This document shows positions 44,501 through 57,365 of a stretch of DNA of 64,000 nt, one piece after another. The position numbers and the translations under genes are program-made. Location of the stretch: assembly GCA_029379385.1 (NCBI GenBank), contig CM055612.1, forward strand, positions 14,260,001 to 14,324,000. The letters are read 5' to 3'. The stretch is from Quillaja saponaria (taxonomy: Eukaryota; Streptophyta; Magnoliopsida; Fabales; Quillajaceae). The notes below the pieces were generated by a model that saw nothing but the letters and a program-made list of their open reading frames with translations, did no database searches and was not told where the DNA came from. Positions within the stretch are counted from its first letter, which is position 1. The number at the start of each line of letters is the position of its first letter.

Positions 44501-47140
44501 TCACACCCTCAAAAAAAGGTATAACTAGCTAAAAAAATGGATAACCAAATCTTCGTACCCCTGAATCTAGAATGACTGAACACAAATGATTTTTAAACAA
44601 ATTATAGTTAAAACCAAGAAAACTTTACTAAACTAAAATAAAGTCATGAACTGGTTAGGAACATTAATATTTATTGAAAATGCGGCAGAGGTTCCCTGTA
44701 TAGTGAAACATGCCCAATAGTATATACACCAATAACCTGGTACCATTCACCAGTAAACCATATTATCAAAGTATTCAAAGGAGCTCTACTCCTAACAACA
44801 CATTAAGTTACCACAGTTAACTCAATATACACAACAATGCATGACACCTAAAATAACTGCAAGTGTCGCCCTATCAGCTTCAAGTATATGACTCTGGGAT
44901 ATATATTGCCACAACAGTATCGATAGATAACAAATCCTGATGCAGCAAACTGTGTTTTCGTGATACTAAAAAAAAATTCACAGAAGAAGGAATGAGTCAC
45001 AAAGACTCAATAAACAAACCACATACCCTGAGGGTACCAGCATCACACAACACATGTATCACTGATTGATCTCATGTCTAAATTTAATTGTACATATACG
45101 TACTTATCATTATCAACCAATCACGATCTATAAATTTCACACTTTTCACCGTAGTAACCAAATCATACTAAGCAAACAACGCACACAAGCAAACAAAGGG
45201 CCAACGACTAACTCAACCTCGTACAACAGTATCTCCCCCTTCCGGATATTTACGTGCCCGCAAAATAGGTTAATCTCCATACATAATCCATCCTACGGGG
45301 GTTAAACACTCTACTTTTAAAAATATTTATCAAAATTAGAATAGTTTAGAGTTTTCATATAATAATCTGGCATCCAAAGCATATGTAATTCACTCACAGG
45401 GTTCAAGAATAAGACCTATTGTTCTGTATGGACTGCGACAGTATCAAAGCATACTCGATACGATCGAAAACTGAAAATCATAAAACCATATATTATTTGA
45501 TGTAACCCTTTATAATTAAATTTAAAATTTCTTAATCATACATGTATTAAAGATATATTTATGTTCCTTGAATATATATATATATATATATATATACACA
45601 CTTATATTAAGGAATTCTTTATCAATTATCTATTCTTCTTGGTTCATGTTTTACTATAAAATCTAAATTATACTCTTATGTTTAAATTCAATTAGAACTT
45701 GAAATAACTATTTTCATCATCTTCATTATTTACTTTACATGTCAAATTAGACTTAAAGGAATTATAACTAACTCTTATAAACAAACCGATAATTATTAGA
45801 TTAATAAAATTGATTTAACTAAATCATGATTTTAATTCCAAGAAACTTTTACATTTAACTTTTCGAAGAATCAATTGATCTTGAGCTTTTATGAATATTC
45901 TAAATAATAGATTTTTAAAAATAAAATTAATTACTTCAACTCATATAAAATTCTAATTCTTTGATTCCAACTTAGCCTAATTAAATGCCATGATTCCTAA
46001 CTCACTACTAATTTTTACTTTCTTAATTAAATTAAAAGAAATTCTCAATAATTTCGTTAAACTAAGAAATTACAACTCCTAAATTATCATACTTAGATTG
46101 TTAATTCCCAATTCCTAACATAAACTTCACTTTCAATTATTTATTCACCAAGATTTGAATTCTTAACTTCCAATTGTTAATTTCATAATTACTTGGCCAA
46201 TTTTCCATTTCCCTCATTCATAAAATTATTACTTCCAATTCTTACTTTACTTACTCTTTACTCACTTCTCAAGTTTAATACACCTAATCCTTAACTTAGT
46301 TTACTAACTATCCAAGTTTGACATACATCTAACTATTAAACTCCTAGAAAATCTAAACACCAAGAATCATTCTCTACTAACTCTCATGTTCGGTTTCAAA
46401 AGAGGAAAAAATATGTTAACCCTTAGATAGCCTAACTCTCCATTCCTCTTGGACCTCCTAATCGGCCAAAGGAGAACATTCATGCTACACTTACAGCCTT
46501 AAAACAGAGTATTGCAGCTGAAACTCTAGTCATGCCAACATCCATTCCTAAAGGCAGCAACTTGCTTTCAACACCCAGCTGAAACAAAGCCTAGCTCAAG
46601 CCCCCCCACAGTGTTTTGCCTTGTTGACACACACACAAGATCACAACATATTGATAGCTTAAATTACCACTACTCATAATTCCAAAGCTATTTTTCACCA
46701 GCACAAGCCTCCTAATTACCCTACTTTGAGTCCATGGTTAGGACAAGTGGCTGCACCTTCATAGTAAGAATTAAAACGCCTAGGAGGAGCCTTAAGGCTC
46801 ACGATCTAAATTCTTCCATGGCTGGACCCAAAACAGAGCAGCTCCAATTATTCATATTCCAAGGCTGGAAACTTCACAAAACCACAAGAAAACTTATACT
46901 ATTAAGAGGATATAAAAAAAAGATGAATTAATACCTTGAAAGCCACCCAAAAACAAGAAGAAATTACTAGGATTTTGGCGAGATCTTAAGCAAGACTTGA
47001 AGTCGGTGGTGGAAAGATAGAAAGAATGGAGGCCGGTAGAAAAAGGTGGGTGAGGCGGATGACAAGAATTGAGAGTCAAAGAAAGGGATAAATAAAGTAA
47101 TTAAAGTGTTTTAGTCAAATTGTCAAAGAAGCTTTAATTT
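44501..47140 (-). repeat. LTR-T copy, longest (5' LTR)
   Basis: About 2.64 kb. Its inner end TGTCACACCC (44502 on) matches 29237 and 47585. The part from 46265 to 47140 is nearly the same as 39460-40395, showing the two are LTR copies of one family in the same orientation. The outer ~70 bp present near 40395-40459 are missing. A (TA)n run lies near 45575-45597. Confidence 0.8.
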
Positions 47141-47584
47141 GTGGGTTTCACAAAAATATATACTATTAGTCACAGACTTATTATGGTATATTATTTGTAA
47201 TTATTTTGTGGATAATTTTATAATTTAATTTTAAGTCAATTGTATTTTACTCCATGAATAATTATGTGTTTTACAATAATTGTCATAAATTATTAAATTA
47301 GGTACATAATCCCTTTATTTGAGTCATAATTAATTAGCCAATAACTTTCAATCATCCAAATCTAAAATGTACAATATATATATATATATATATATTTATT
47401 AATATATGATAAATTTGATAATTTATGTATTAAATAACATTGAAATAATGATCAACTATCAGAATAAATATACAAATTTTTATTTGAAAAATTTTAATAA
47501 GTATCAAAAAAAATAAAATTAAAATTATGATAATTAAGTCTTTGACAAATGACAATGACTTTCACCACTTTTTAACTATTGTAC
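47141..47584. other. AT-rich spacer with (TA)n
   Basis: Non-coding. A (TA)n simple repeat lies near 47375-47393. Confidence 0.4.
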
Positions 47585-49552
47585 TGTCACACCCCACATG
47601 AAGGCATGACTGGCCGAAAGATTGGGTAACCAAACCTCCAAAACCCTAACTTCAACACAAAGAAATAAACACGAGTGACCAGACCAAGAAATAAAATGCA
47701 GTTTAGAAAACACAACTTTAACTACAACCGTTTATTTATGGAGATACATAACAGTTTACTTAAAATTTCGGTAGAGGTTCCATGCAATGTGGAACATGCC
47801 CATATAATGTAAACAACATATATTCAATTTTTACACAACAAAAACAATAACAAAGACAACAAGAAGCTTTGCTCCGCCCAAATAAAAGAAAAATAAATTA
47901 AACCCAAAGTTCCACAATTCAACTTCACAAACTGTTTTAACCCTCATAATCTGATAACATAAAATCGAGTCATAGACATAATGTGTAAAGTTACGTTATA
48001 AAATAAACAAATTTATTAAATAACAGCATACTTGAACATGTTATAATTCGATATCCTAGTATACGATTTAAAATTTTGTGTGCATAATTAGTAGTGGTAA
48101 AGTAAATAAAGTAAAATGGATGAATAATTAATATATTTATATATAGATAGATAGATAGAATTGATATCCACCACAAGAAAATTAAATAAGTAAACAATAC
48201 AAATTAGACATGTGCCTATATATAAAAACAAAACAAGAAAAATTATTCACCACAAGTTTACACTTTTGACTCTGACTCTTTTTTGTTTCCTTTTTTCTTT
48301 ATTTTTTTTCCTTTTCCTTCCTTGACCGTTGTTTGCTAGATTTCCTAGATTTTTCTACCTTTTTCTACACTTGGGCAATTCTGAATTTTCTTGTAGTGAA
48401 AGGTGAGTGGTTAATTGTTACCCTTTAGTGGCTAGATTATTATGTGTATGTGTATTTGAATAAATGTGTTATGTAGAAAACAATAAGCAAGTACAGTGTT
48501 TCAGTGAGTTATTTGAATTATAATTGTTTGAAATTGTTTGTGGTTGATGAGGACCAACAAAGTGAAATGTTTTCCAAAATGATTTTATTTCTGAAACTGA
48601 AATCCAGGTGCACCTAGGATGTTTTGATTTGAAATTTTCTGATTCCAATAATTGTTTTAAAAGAATTAAGTGCTCAACTCCAATAGGTGGATTTGAAGAA
48701 GGGATTCAGTGATTTGTTTCTGATTTTGTTTGGCGTGTGGGTTGCAAGACTACTCTGTGGGAGGTGGTGTGTAAGGCTGAGTTACTCTGTTGGCCTTTTG
48801 CTTACTTTGTATGCTTTGTAAGCTTTGATTGCTTTGTTTGAAATTAAGAACTTCAGATATTTGAATTAAGCTATATATGTTGTAAAACATGTGAATCATG
48901 GCTTTATAAGAATTACACTTACGTGATTGTACTATTGAATTAAAATATGAATATTGTTACTGGAGATCAAATGATGATATATATGCTTTAAGTGATTCTA
49001 GTACCTTTTGGATATGATTTTTCACTCACTGAGTCCGGAGGACTCACCCCTCTTTTGTAGATTTCTTTTAGTAACAGAATCTCAAGGATGGCTATTACCG
49101 ATAATGGATTTTGCTGAGTGTTTGGCAGCAAGGTAATTCTTCGGAATTTCAATATTGAAGTCAAATGGTGAAAGTTTGCAGTCACACTAGAGTTGTGGGG
49201 TGTCTAGTCTTATGTTGTATAATATTCTAGTTATTTCTTAATGTGATGACAAATGGAGCCGAGCTCCTTACTGTATTTGTTGTTGTTGATGTTATTGTAT
49301 AAAAGCAGGAATTTATATCATTCATATTTATAGGCATGTTCCGCTTTATCGGGAACCTCTGCCAAAATTTTTAATAAATTGTTATATGTTTCTGTAAATA
49401 AACTTTTATAGTTAACTTATGTTTTTATAAAATTTACTTTTATTTTTTAATTTAGTTAAGAGTCGGGTTTGTTTCTTTGTTTTGAAGTCAGGGTTATAGA
49501 GGTTTAGTTACTCATTCCTCCGGCCAATCATATCTTCGTGAGGGGTATGACA
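47585..49552. repeat. Head-to-head LTR-T pair (inverted repeat)
   Basis: The left end (GTCACACCCCACATGAAGGC from 47586) and the right end (reading in reverse TGTCATACCCCTCACGAAG from 49552) match over about 240 bases, including the AGAGGTTCC...GGAACATGCC block (47773-47800 and 49332-49362). The right arm also has GCACCTAGGATG near 48609, antiparallel to the block near 30125. It is a composite of two oppositely oriented LTR pieces with no coding content. Confidence 0.75.
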
Positions 49553-49614
49553 TAAACCAAGCCCTAAAGTGAATGTAAGGATGCCAGAAGGTCTTTAAAG
49601 AGGCAAAAATATTA

Positions 49615-50395
49615 GGATAAGTCCTACTTTTCTCCTGAGATGCTACTTTTCAATTCCTATAATAAATTTTCATTTCCCATAACTCCTACTTTACAATTTT
49701 CTTTTCAAATAAGTCCTATATTTTATATTGACACTTTTATGTCATTTTTATTTTTAGTATTAAACTACTAATATTAATTAATTAAGTAAAAAAAAATTTT
49801 AAACACATTATTTAATTTAAAAAATTATTAGAAGAATAAATCTTTTAAAAATTCATGAAAATTCATCATCCCTTTAATATGTTTTTCAAAAAAAAAAAAA
49901 AAATGAAAATCTTCATAACTAAATTTAGATTTATATGTCTGCCACTTATTCTCTGTTAATTTTCTTAAAAATGAATCTAGATTTATATATTTGTAATTCA
50001 CATAAAAAAAACTAATAATAATAATAATTAAAGTTGAATTTGAAAATAATATTTTTTTTAAAAAATGCTATTAGGAAAAATAAGAAAAGAGGTAATGAGA
50101 ACTATTTATTAATTTTTAGAATTTTTTTAATTAATAATTAAATAATAATTTTTTTCTATTAATTATTAAATAATAGATTTTAGTTTTCTAAATTAAGTAA
50201 TGCGTGTTTAAAAAATAGTCTACTTAATTAATATTTTAAATTTTAAAATGAAAAATAAAAGTAAGTATGCTATAAAAAGAGTTAATATAAAATTAAGACC
50301 TTATTTAGAAGAAAAATTTAAAAGTAGGAGTTGGGAGGAATGAAAATTTGTTGTCGAACTTATTTGGAATCTTAAAGGAAAAGTAGAACTTATCC
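49615..50395. mobile_element. Tourist-like MITE inside the caulimovirid copy
   Basis: 781 bp flanked by TTA (49612-49614 and 50396-50398). Ends are GGATAAGTCCTACTTTTC and, in reverse at the other end, GGATAAGTTCTACTTTTC. The arms remain similar for roughly 130 bases. A 3-bp TTA duplication suggests the PIF/Harbinger group. No ORF. Viral tail sequence resumes on both sides. Confidence 0.75.
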
Positions 50396-50398
50396 TTA

Positions 50399-51136
50399 CT
50401 TTTTCCAAAAGATTATTAGATTCTGATTTTACCAAAGAAGCTGGAATGCAAAGGGTAACAATTCCCCATGAAAAAGGCATGAATTTCTCTGTTATTCTCC
50501 ATGAAAATAAAAATAAAAATTTGAACTATTCCGGGAAAGAGATTTCTCCTGAAAGTTAAAAATCGAAGAAACTAGGTATGCTTTTTTTAGCAATATTTTC
50601 ATAAATGATAACATTATCCCTAGCTTGAATATAATCAAAATAATTATAATACAAACGACCTTTTGTGAATTTCACAAATTGCTTCATAATTTGAGGACTC
50701 GATCCCCATTACTCTAGAGAGATAACCTTTTTAATTATTATTTTTGAGTAAACCCATTCAACCCAACCATCAACTTTTTTTTTCACTGGGTTGAAAATAA
50801 TAGAATTAGTTTCAATCAGGATATTTCGAAAGAATTGTTAAGATTTTACCTGAAACTAGGATGAAGATCATTATCAAGGTAGAAAGGTGCCACTTCTTGA
50901 GGAAACAAGGAAGAATATTTTTCTTTTATTGGGACAAGAGGTATGAAGGAAAAATAGAAGTAAGGATATTTTTCTTCTTTTGGATTTTTTGCTGGGAGAG
51001 TCATATCATAGATTTTAGAGGCCAAAAAAGATTTTGAATCATTATCTGGAGGTGTATTTTGAGAGGATGATGGAAGAGATCTTTTGACGGGACTCTAATT
51101 ACTCCTTGAGTGATTTGGACTCCTTTGAATTTCCTA
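50399..51136 (-). pseudogene. Caulimovirid polyprotein C-terminal tail
   Basis: Minus-strand translation continues past RNase H: NPVKKKVDGWVEWVYSK near 50780-50730, then a QIMKQFVKFTKGRLYYNYF block near 50690-50635. This tail follows RNase H in petuvirus-like genomes. It runs to the MITE and briefly beyond (49614-49553). It is interrupted by stops. Confidence 0.6.
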
Positions 51137-51540
51137 CTATCCTTGCAAAAATTCTCTGGTTAAAAAATTTGGAAGAGAATTTAATTCTCCTTTAATATAT
51201 TCAATATCAAAATCAAAGACAGATAATATTCCCTGCCATTTAGCAAATATTTGTTTAAAAGATATATTTTTCACATCCTCGAAAAAAATATCTTTAGCAG
51301 ACTTACAAACAACCCTAACCATTAAGTTTTGATTTATTAAGTCTAATTCAAACTTGGTAATGTATAAAACTATTGACAAAATTTATTTTTCAACTGTTGA
51401 ATAATTTTTTTTTTTAGAAGTAAATCTCACTAACTGTTCTTTATCTTGAATTCTTTCTTTAAGAATTCTTCCATATCCTATCTTAGAAACATCTGCTTTC
51501 ACAATTTTAAAGGCTTCTGGGTTTAGAATTGTTAAACAAT
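51137..51540 (-). pseudogene. Caulimovirid RNase H
   Basis: The open part (51379-51137) holds VRVVCKSAKDIFFEDVKN, then KQIFAKWQGILSVFDFDIEY and LNSLPNFLTREFLQG, matching the end of the viral RNase H, which removes RNA from the RNA:DNA hybrid. Upstream parts (51540-51380) are frameshifted. Confidence 0.8.
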
Positions 51541-51599
51541 ATAGCCTTTTAGCTCTTAATTTTTTTCTCTTTTACTGCTTCCGAATGCATTTTAGACGA

Positions 51600-52560
51600 T
51601 TTTGGAAGATTCTTCTTTAACCTTTGAAATAAAGGTTTAGCATCTTTTGCTAGATCTTTGTAAAAATCAGCAATATAATTTATACTTCCTAAAAATCTCT
51701 ATAATTGATTTTTATCTTTTATAATATCTAGAAACTTAACAACAAATTGAATTACTCCATCTATAGGAACAATAGTTCCTTTAGTAATATTGTGGCCTAG
51801 AAATTGAATATCGGTTTGAAAATTCTTGATCTTTTTAGCTGAGACAACCAAACCTGCATTTTTAATAATCTTAAGGAAAATTCTTAAGTATCTAAGATGA
51901 TGATCTATGGAAGTAGCGAAAATCAAGACATCATCAATATAAACAATTATGAAATCCATATAAGGATTAAATATATCATTCATTATATTTTGAAATTCAG
52001 CAGGAGTATTTTTCAATCCAGATGATATTACATTCCATTCATAATGTCCAAAAGGGACAGTGAAAGCTATTTCGTATTTGTCTTTTTCATTGATTTGGAT
52101 CTGCCAACATCCATATTTCATATTCATTTTTTAGAATACTTTAACTTGAAAAAGCCTATTAAGTAGATCTTTCTTATTTGATATTAGGATGTCTAATCCA
52201 TTTAAGTGTTTTATTAAGCAATTTATAGTTAATAACCAACCTAGGAACTCCTCTTTCAATTTATGCATCATTTTCCACATAAAATGCAAGATAGCTCCAA
52301 GAGCTATAACGTTTCCTAATTAACCCCTTTTAAAGGAGTTCATTTATTTCTTTTTTATATATTTCTAAATGGCTAGGACCCATAGCAATTGGTCTAACAT
52401 TAGTTGGAATTTTCTCTTCATCAAAGTCATCTTTATAAAGCAAGCTTACGATATGCTATTTTCTGTGCCAAAAAAAATTAGAAATATCAGTACAAACTTC
52501 GTTTTCTAGCATTTTTTGAAATTCTTGTATTTTCATTTAAGATTTGGACTTTGATTTTTT
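51600..52560 (-). pseudogene. Caulimovirid reverse transcriptase
   Basis: The open part (52127-51699) shows MNMKYGCWQIQINEKDK (motif A region), FGHYEWNVISSGLKNTPAEFQ, the catalytic VYIDDVLIFA (about 51945-51915) and FLGHNITKGTI. The preceding fingers region is degraded by stops at 52130-52560. In motif A the first catalytic Asp is replaced, as the frame reads NMKYGCWQI. Poly(T) runs on the plus strand lie at 52557-52573 and 52614-52633. Confidence 0.85.
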
Positions 52561-52713
52561 TTTTTTTTTTTTATCTATTTAAAGAACACAGGAAATTTTC
52601 CTTTAAAGCTAAGTTTTTTTTTTTTTTTTTTTTAACAATCTTAACTTCGAACTGCTGCAAGGGAACTATAAAGTCGAATTTAACCTTATAGCCTTGTATA
52701 TTAGAAGTAATTC

Positions 52714-52985
52714 CTATTTATCCACTCTTGTGATAGAAAATAACATATGTAAAAATGGATTTCCTAAAATTACTCCTTGAGTAAGATCCTTTACCATTAC
52801 AAAGGGCATTTCAAAACATACTATGTTATTGCAAATTGCAGCATTAGAAAGCTTACAATCTATAAGAATCTTTTTTTCACTTGCTGTACTTAAGGCTTCT
52901 ATGGTTTTAGAAAAATATTTAGATGGTACCAACCTTCCATTGATTTTGGATAGATCAGCGCCTAAGTCAACTAGAAATTTTGTTT
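52714..52985 (-). pseudogene. Caulimovirid aspartic protease
   Basis: The retropepsin site VDLGADLS lies near 52970-52947, with a Leu at the usual Thr/Ser position. It is followed by VPSKYFSKT and the VILGNPFL element (near 52780-52755). Processes the polyprotein in intact relatives; the frame is closed by nearby stops. Confidence 0.75.
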
Positions 52986-53849
52986 GAAAACTAAATTCTT
53001 TGTTGACTAATATTGTTAGCCTAGTATATCATTTTCAAGTAATCACTTGATCTATAAGATTCATCCACTTTATGTTTCTAATATGTTCCCTCGTTAACAC
53101 TTCTAATACGGAGGTGATATCTAAGGAATCATCCCTGGGTTGATCAGTTTGAGTTTTTAAATTTTCTCTATTTTCTTGTCACATTAAGTCTCTCATATCA
53201 GCTTCAGAGCCATCATCTCCCTTGGGTTGAAAATTAGGTCTAAACATTTCTATAGTTTCTAGATTACTTACTCTATTTCTCAACTGAATTATTTCTTTTT
53301 TTACTTTTCAGATTTCAGCTTTCAGTACAGCTTTTAGAGTTGTTAGATTTAACTTTATCAAGGACATTTTTAAAGCTATAAGCTTCTTGATATATGTTGT
53401 TTTCAAGAGTATTACTTTTATTATTATTGTTTCTAAAATTACTTTTAACATCTCTTGAATCTTGAAGATATCTTTCTCAATAAATCTTTTTTTTTCTAAG
53501 GATCTTCAATTCTATCGATCAAGTCTAAAATTATACTTTCTTCTTTTGTTATTACATTTATACTTAGATTATTGATCCTAAGAAAATCTAACCTAGGATC
53601 ACATTTATTACAAGGACAATTCTATCCACCCTTACATTCTTCTTCTTCCTCCTTGTCCGATTTATCTTTATCTGAATTTTCAAATTCAGAGTTATAAGAT
53701 TTTTCAGAAATATCTAAATTGAACGGTTTTTCTATAAGATCATTGACTGTCAACTCTTCCTTCTTAGAATTAATATCTTGTAAAAGAATAGAACACAAAG
53801 TTCTTTTTAATCCTTAATCTATATGTAGCTTATGAATATTTGCTTTTAC

Positions 53850-55690
53850 CCTACATTTATTAGCATAATGTTAAACCTTTACACACTTGTAACACACATG
53901 TAATTGTTTAAATTTTCTATTTTTCTTAGAAGAAGATTTTGAAGAAGGGTGGTTAAGAGAGCTTCTTTGGAAAAATTTATACTTTGGATGACTTTCAATT
54001 TTTTTTTTTTTTTCTCTTTTTAGGATGAGGCATACCCTACTTGCTTACTAAAATCTCCTAAGGCATTTTCTTCTCCATCTTGTCTCTATCTTTATGCTTT
54101 TTAAGGTTAATGTCATTAAAGAGAGTAATTCCTTTAATAACCACCTCTGCTGGTAATTCTTTATATGTGTATTGGCTATACAGGATTACCCTTATGTTTT
54201 GCTTTAAATCAATTGCGAATTTTATCCTCAAACAAGAATGGTAACCCAGATAGAAAATTTTCTTTCCAAAAGTCAACATTAGTATCTTTACGAGTAAAGA
54301 TTTTTTAAAAGAAAACATCTTTTATGCCGCTTAAAATGGGACAGATCTAGACATCTTAAATTCATAAGTTGTTCATGTGTTTTGTCCAGTTGGAGCATAT
54401 TAGTGCCTATAAAATGATGGGTGATGGCAAAGATTAAAGTGTTAACAACATTTAGCTGGGCTTGATTGTTTTCACGTTTAATGACACTAAATTTTTTTAT
54501 TTTAGTCTCATTTGATAACAAAAAGTCGTACCATCCTTTAAGTTGTCCTACAAACCCAAAGACAATAGCCTTGGCTATATTATCATCTATTGTTCTTTTC
54601 AATCTAGCTGCAGTGGCAAACATCATCAGATAGTTCATAATGTTCATTATTTGATATTCAGCTTATCCATCAATATTCCATTCTACAATGGAAGAGCTAT
54701 CAAATTGAACATGATCATGATGACAGTTTTCTTCAAACTACAAATCCATAGGACTATGTCTAGGATAATAAGTTTTGATAGGAACAGTTTGAGTCATTTT
54801 CTTATATTGAATTTTATACATTTGAGGACCATCGGTTTGAGAACTAAACTCTTATGAAGATTATCATAATCTTCTTATGTTTCTTTAGAATTTTCTAGGA
54901 TTATTTAATCCTAGATTTTTAAGTCTTTTAACAATTGCATCTACAAGTCTCCTGAAGACTTACTAGACTCTCTTACATGTGAAATTCATATTAGGTCGAG
55001 GAGATGGTTTTACCATTATTGAGTCTAGGGTGGATTTTTCAGACGTTATGTTCCTTTTAGGAATTACTTACTGTTTTTTTTTCCTTATTCAACACATTCT
55101 CCATTCTACTAATTTATTTTTCAAGTGATTGCAAATACAAATTAGTATAATTATTTTGTTGAATTACTGAAGTATTTTCAATGGACTCTTCATTTTTTAA
55201 AAGAGCTATTGTTGTTGTTTTTCTCCAATTTTAATAGAAAGATTAACATTCGGAGGATGTAATGTTCTAATGATTTTTCCATTAGTAGTCATACAATTTT
55301 GATACATAGCTTGAATGGTAACTATTACTAAAGTTTTTTCAAACTCAGGTACTTCTAAATTTCAATATTTTAAAGTTTTTTCAAGCCATGCAAAGAAATC
55401 AATCTCATGTGGAAAATTTGTTTTCTAACATATTGATCAAACATTCTATATCAATAATATCTTTCATTTGCACTTAAAACTAAGAAAAACCAAAGGATTT
55501 TTCCTTTAATTCATCTTTTTTACTAAAAGAGAAAGAGAGACCAAAGGATTTCTTTTGTTAAAACAAGAACCTCATAACCCATTTCAAAAATTATTGGAGA
55601 TTTTGGGCTTCCTGGTAGAGTAAGATGTTTCTACTATATACTAAGGTTTACGAACCTGTTTTTCAGTTTTTCTTATCCTTTCTAATTTGA
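53850..55690 (-). pseudogene. Caulimovirid coat-protein region with zinc knuckle
   Basis: Minus-strand coat region with MNYLMMFATAARLKR (near 54640-54596) and FVGQLKGWYDFLLSNETK (near 54560-54505), ending in the coat zinc knuckle C-Y-K-C-x4-H-x4-C (53896-53850), where the Gly-like spacer is substituted. An acidic/lysine stretch lies near 53760-53640. The upstream linker (55690-54900) parallels the linker in the relic at 1-2219. Many stops. Confidence 0.75.
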
Positions 55691-56628
55691 TTTTTTTTTT
55701 GGTTAAAAGGATTAAAGAGGTAGACATTCTATCAGACATGACTCTAGAAGGAGCTCTAGAATTAGAATCATCTAGATTTATCCTAATCCTTCCATTAGCA
55801 GAGAATTTTATCTCCCTATCTTTTCACAATCAAATATTTGTTCTAATTTTTTTTTTCTATTTTTGGGGGATTTATGGAAGATTTCAATTTCCAAGATTCT
55901 AGAAGAGTAACTTAATACCAAGAAATATTTTTTAAGACAACTACAATAGATTTATCTATGTTGGTGAGAAACAAGGTACATTAGTTTATTCTTTTCTTTG
56001 AGACAACTGTTATGGCATGATCTTTACATTTGGGCCCGAAGTGTTCATTACCTTATAACACATTATGTATATTAAGACAATGTTTTCAGATTCAGACATC
56101 ATATCAAACCCTTGAATTTTTATGTTTAGAGTTAAACCAAGCATAATGTTTAGATAAAAAAGGGAGAGAGTGAAATTAGGAAAGCACCCAAAATAAATTG
56201 GTCCATCACATAGTGTAGATTCTACACATCCTAGTAATGAATCAACAAACTTATTGTGCCATTTATTCCTAGGACAAATAACAATAGATATGCTTAATCC
56301 TAATTTGATGAGAGGCTTTAAAGCAACCTAGATTAAACCTACACACAAATACTTATATTTTTCTCTGAGTTTTAATTAGAGATTTAGAGATAAGCTTGAA
56401 ATTTTCATATCCTTTTTTTAAAGGAATTGTTTCTTCAACTATTTTTATTATGTACTCTAATTTAAAAACAAAGGATCTAAAAGATTTATAAATTTTCTAT
56501 GCGGGGGTAGGTAGTAGGTTCTAGTTTTGTAAATTCTTTTCTATGTTGTCAGAAATTAGGATTTCCTTATTCTTATCTTTAGCACCAGAACTAGAAGCAG
56601 TAGAGAATGATCTAACAAACCTAGCCAT
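55690..56628 (-). pseudogene. Caulimovirid movement-protein region
   Basis: The start ATG is at 56628-56626, with a short Ser-rich N-terminus and then a DNIEKNLQN-like block, the same opening as at 1981 (+). It ends near 55700 with a DREIKFSANGRIRINLDDS block that parallels 795-850. The core between is heavily degraded. Confidence 0.7.
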
Positions 56629-57153
56629 TCTAGAAAGTTTAATTGGATCACTGTTAAATATCTTACAACACCCTGGGGCGAAAAGAAGCTTCACCGATTC
56701 CGACTCTAATCTCCCATAACATTCCTCTAGTTTGGAGATGGTATGTAATGAAAGGTCCTTAAAGAAGGGGATAGATCTTGGGTTATCCCTATTTACTCAT
56801 CTCTTGCTTACGTAAGATGGACGAGTACAAAGGTAGTTAATCTCCAAAGAATGAGAAGCAAATTATTTAGTTGACCGTCAGACTAACTTGGGTGTGGATT
56901 AAGACAGTCTGAAGGATTAGTACCCCTCTTTTTGCTGATCAACGATTATTACAATATCGGGTAACGTCGTCATTTAGATTCCTTGTGACTTGATTTGTTC
57001 GATGGTCTTTCTTAGATATGCTCAGTCCGTCCAGGTATAGATGTTAAATGCCTTCATTCCACGGGTAAATGGGTAAACACTGCCTTGACTTCTGTTTCAC
57101 TAATAAACAAGTCTAGAAAGATTAAATATGAAGATTTCATTCTCAAGCAAACA

Positions 57154-57167
57154 TGGCTCTGATACCA
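57154..57167 (-). other. Primer-binding site, caulimovirid copy
   Basis: Read on the minus strand TGGTATCAGAGCCA, the initiator Met-tRNA complement. It sets the zero point of this viral copy about 530 bases before the first ORF. Confidence 0.85.
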
Positions 57168-57168
57168 A

Positions 57169-57365
57169 ATAAGGAGTTACAGACCTTATATAACGATGGA
57201 TTTAAAACAGAGTTTTAAACTATAGATAAAATATTTATATATATAAACAGAAGTAATAAACATTCAAATCTAAATAAAAGCACACTTACACTAATTATAG
57301 CAACAATACAATTGATAAGATATGGCCTCCACTTAGTGATAACTCTATAAAATAGAGTTATTTAA
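57169..57365. other. Upstream leader remnant with 21-bp palindrome
   Basis: On the minus strand this precedes the primer site, like the pre-primer leader at 1-186. It contains TAACTCTAT AAA ATAGAGTTA (57340-57360), a perfect 9-bp-arm palindrome. No coding content. Confidence 0.45.

Larger units (their letters stand above)
49553..57168 (-). mobile_element. Near-complete endogenous caulimovirid genome
   Basis: Minus-strand order: primer site (57167-57154), movement protein, linker, coat protein with zinc knuckle, protease, reverse transcriptase, RNase H and C-terminal tail. That is the single-polyprotein layout of petuvirus/florendovirus-like caulimovirids. It spans about 7.6 kb, including a 0.8-kb MITE at 49615-50395. 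Stops and frameshifts occur in every domain, so it is an old relic without coding capacity for a virus. The 3' part ends against the LTR-T pair at 49553. Confidence 0.85.

Noticed and set aside
54543..54857. 104-codon plus-strand frame
   Set aside because: Antisense shadow of the caulimovirid coat-protein region.
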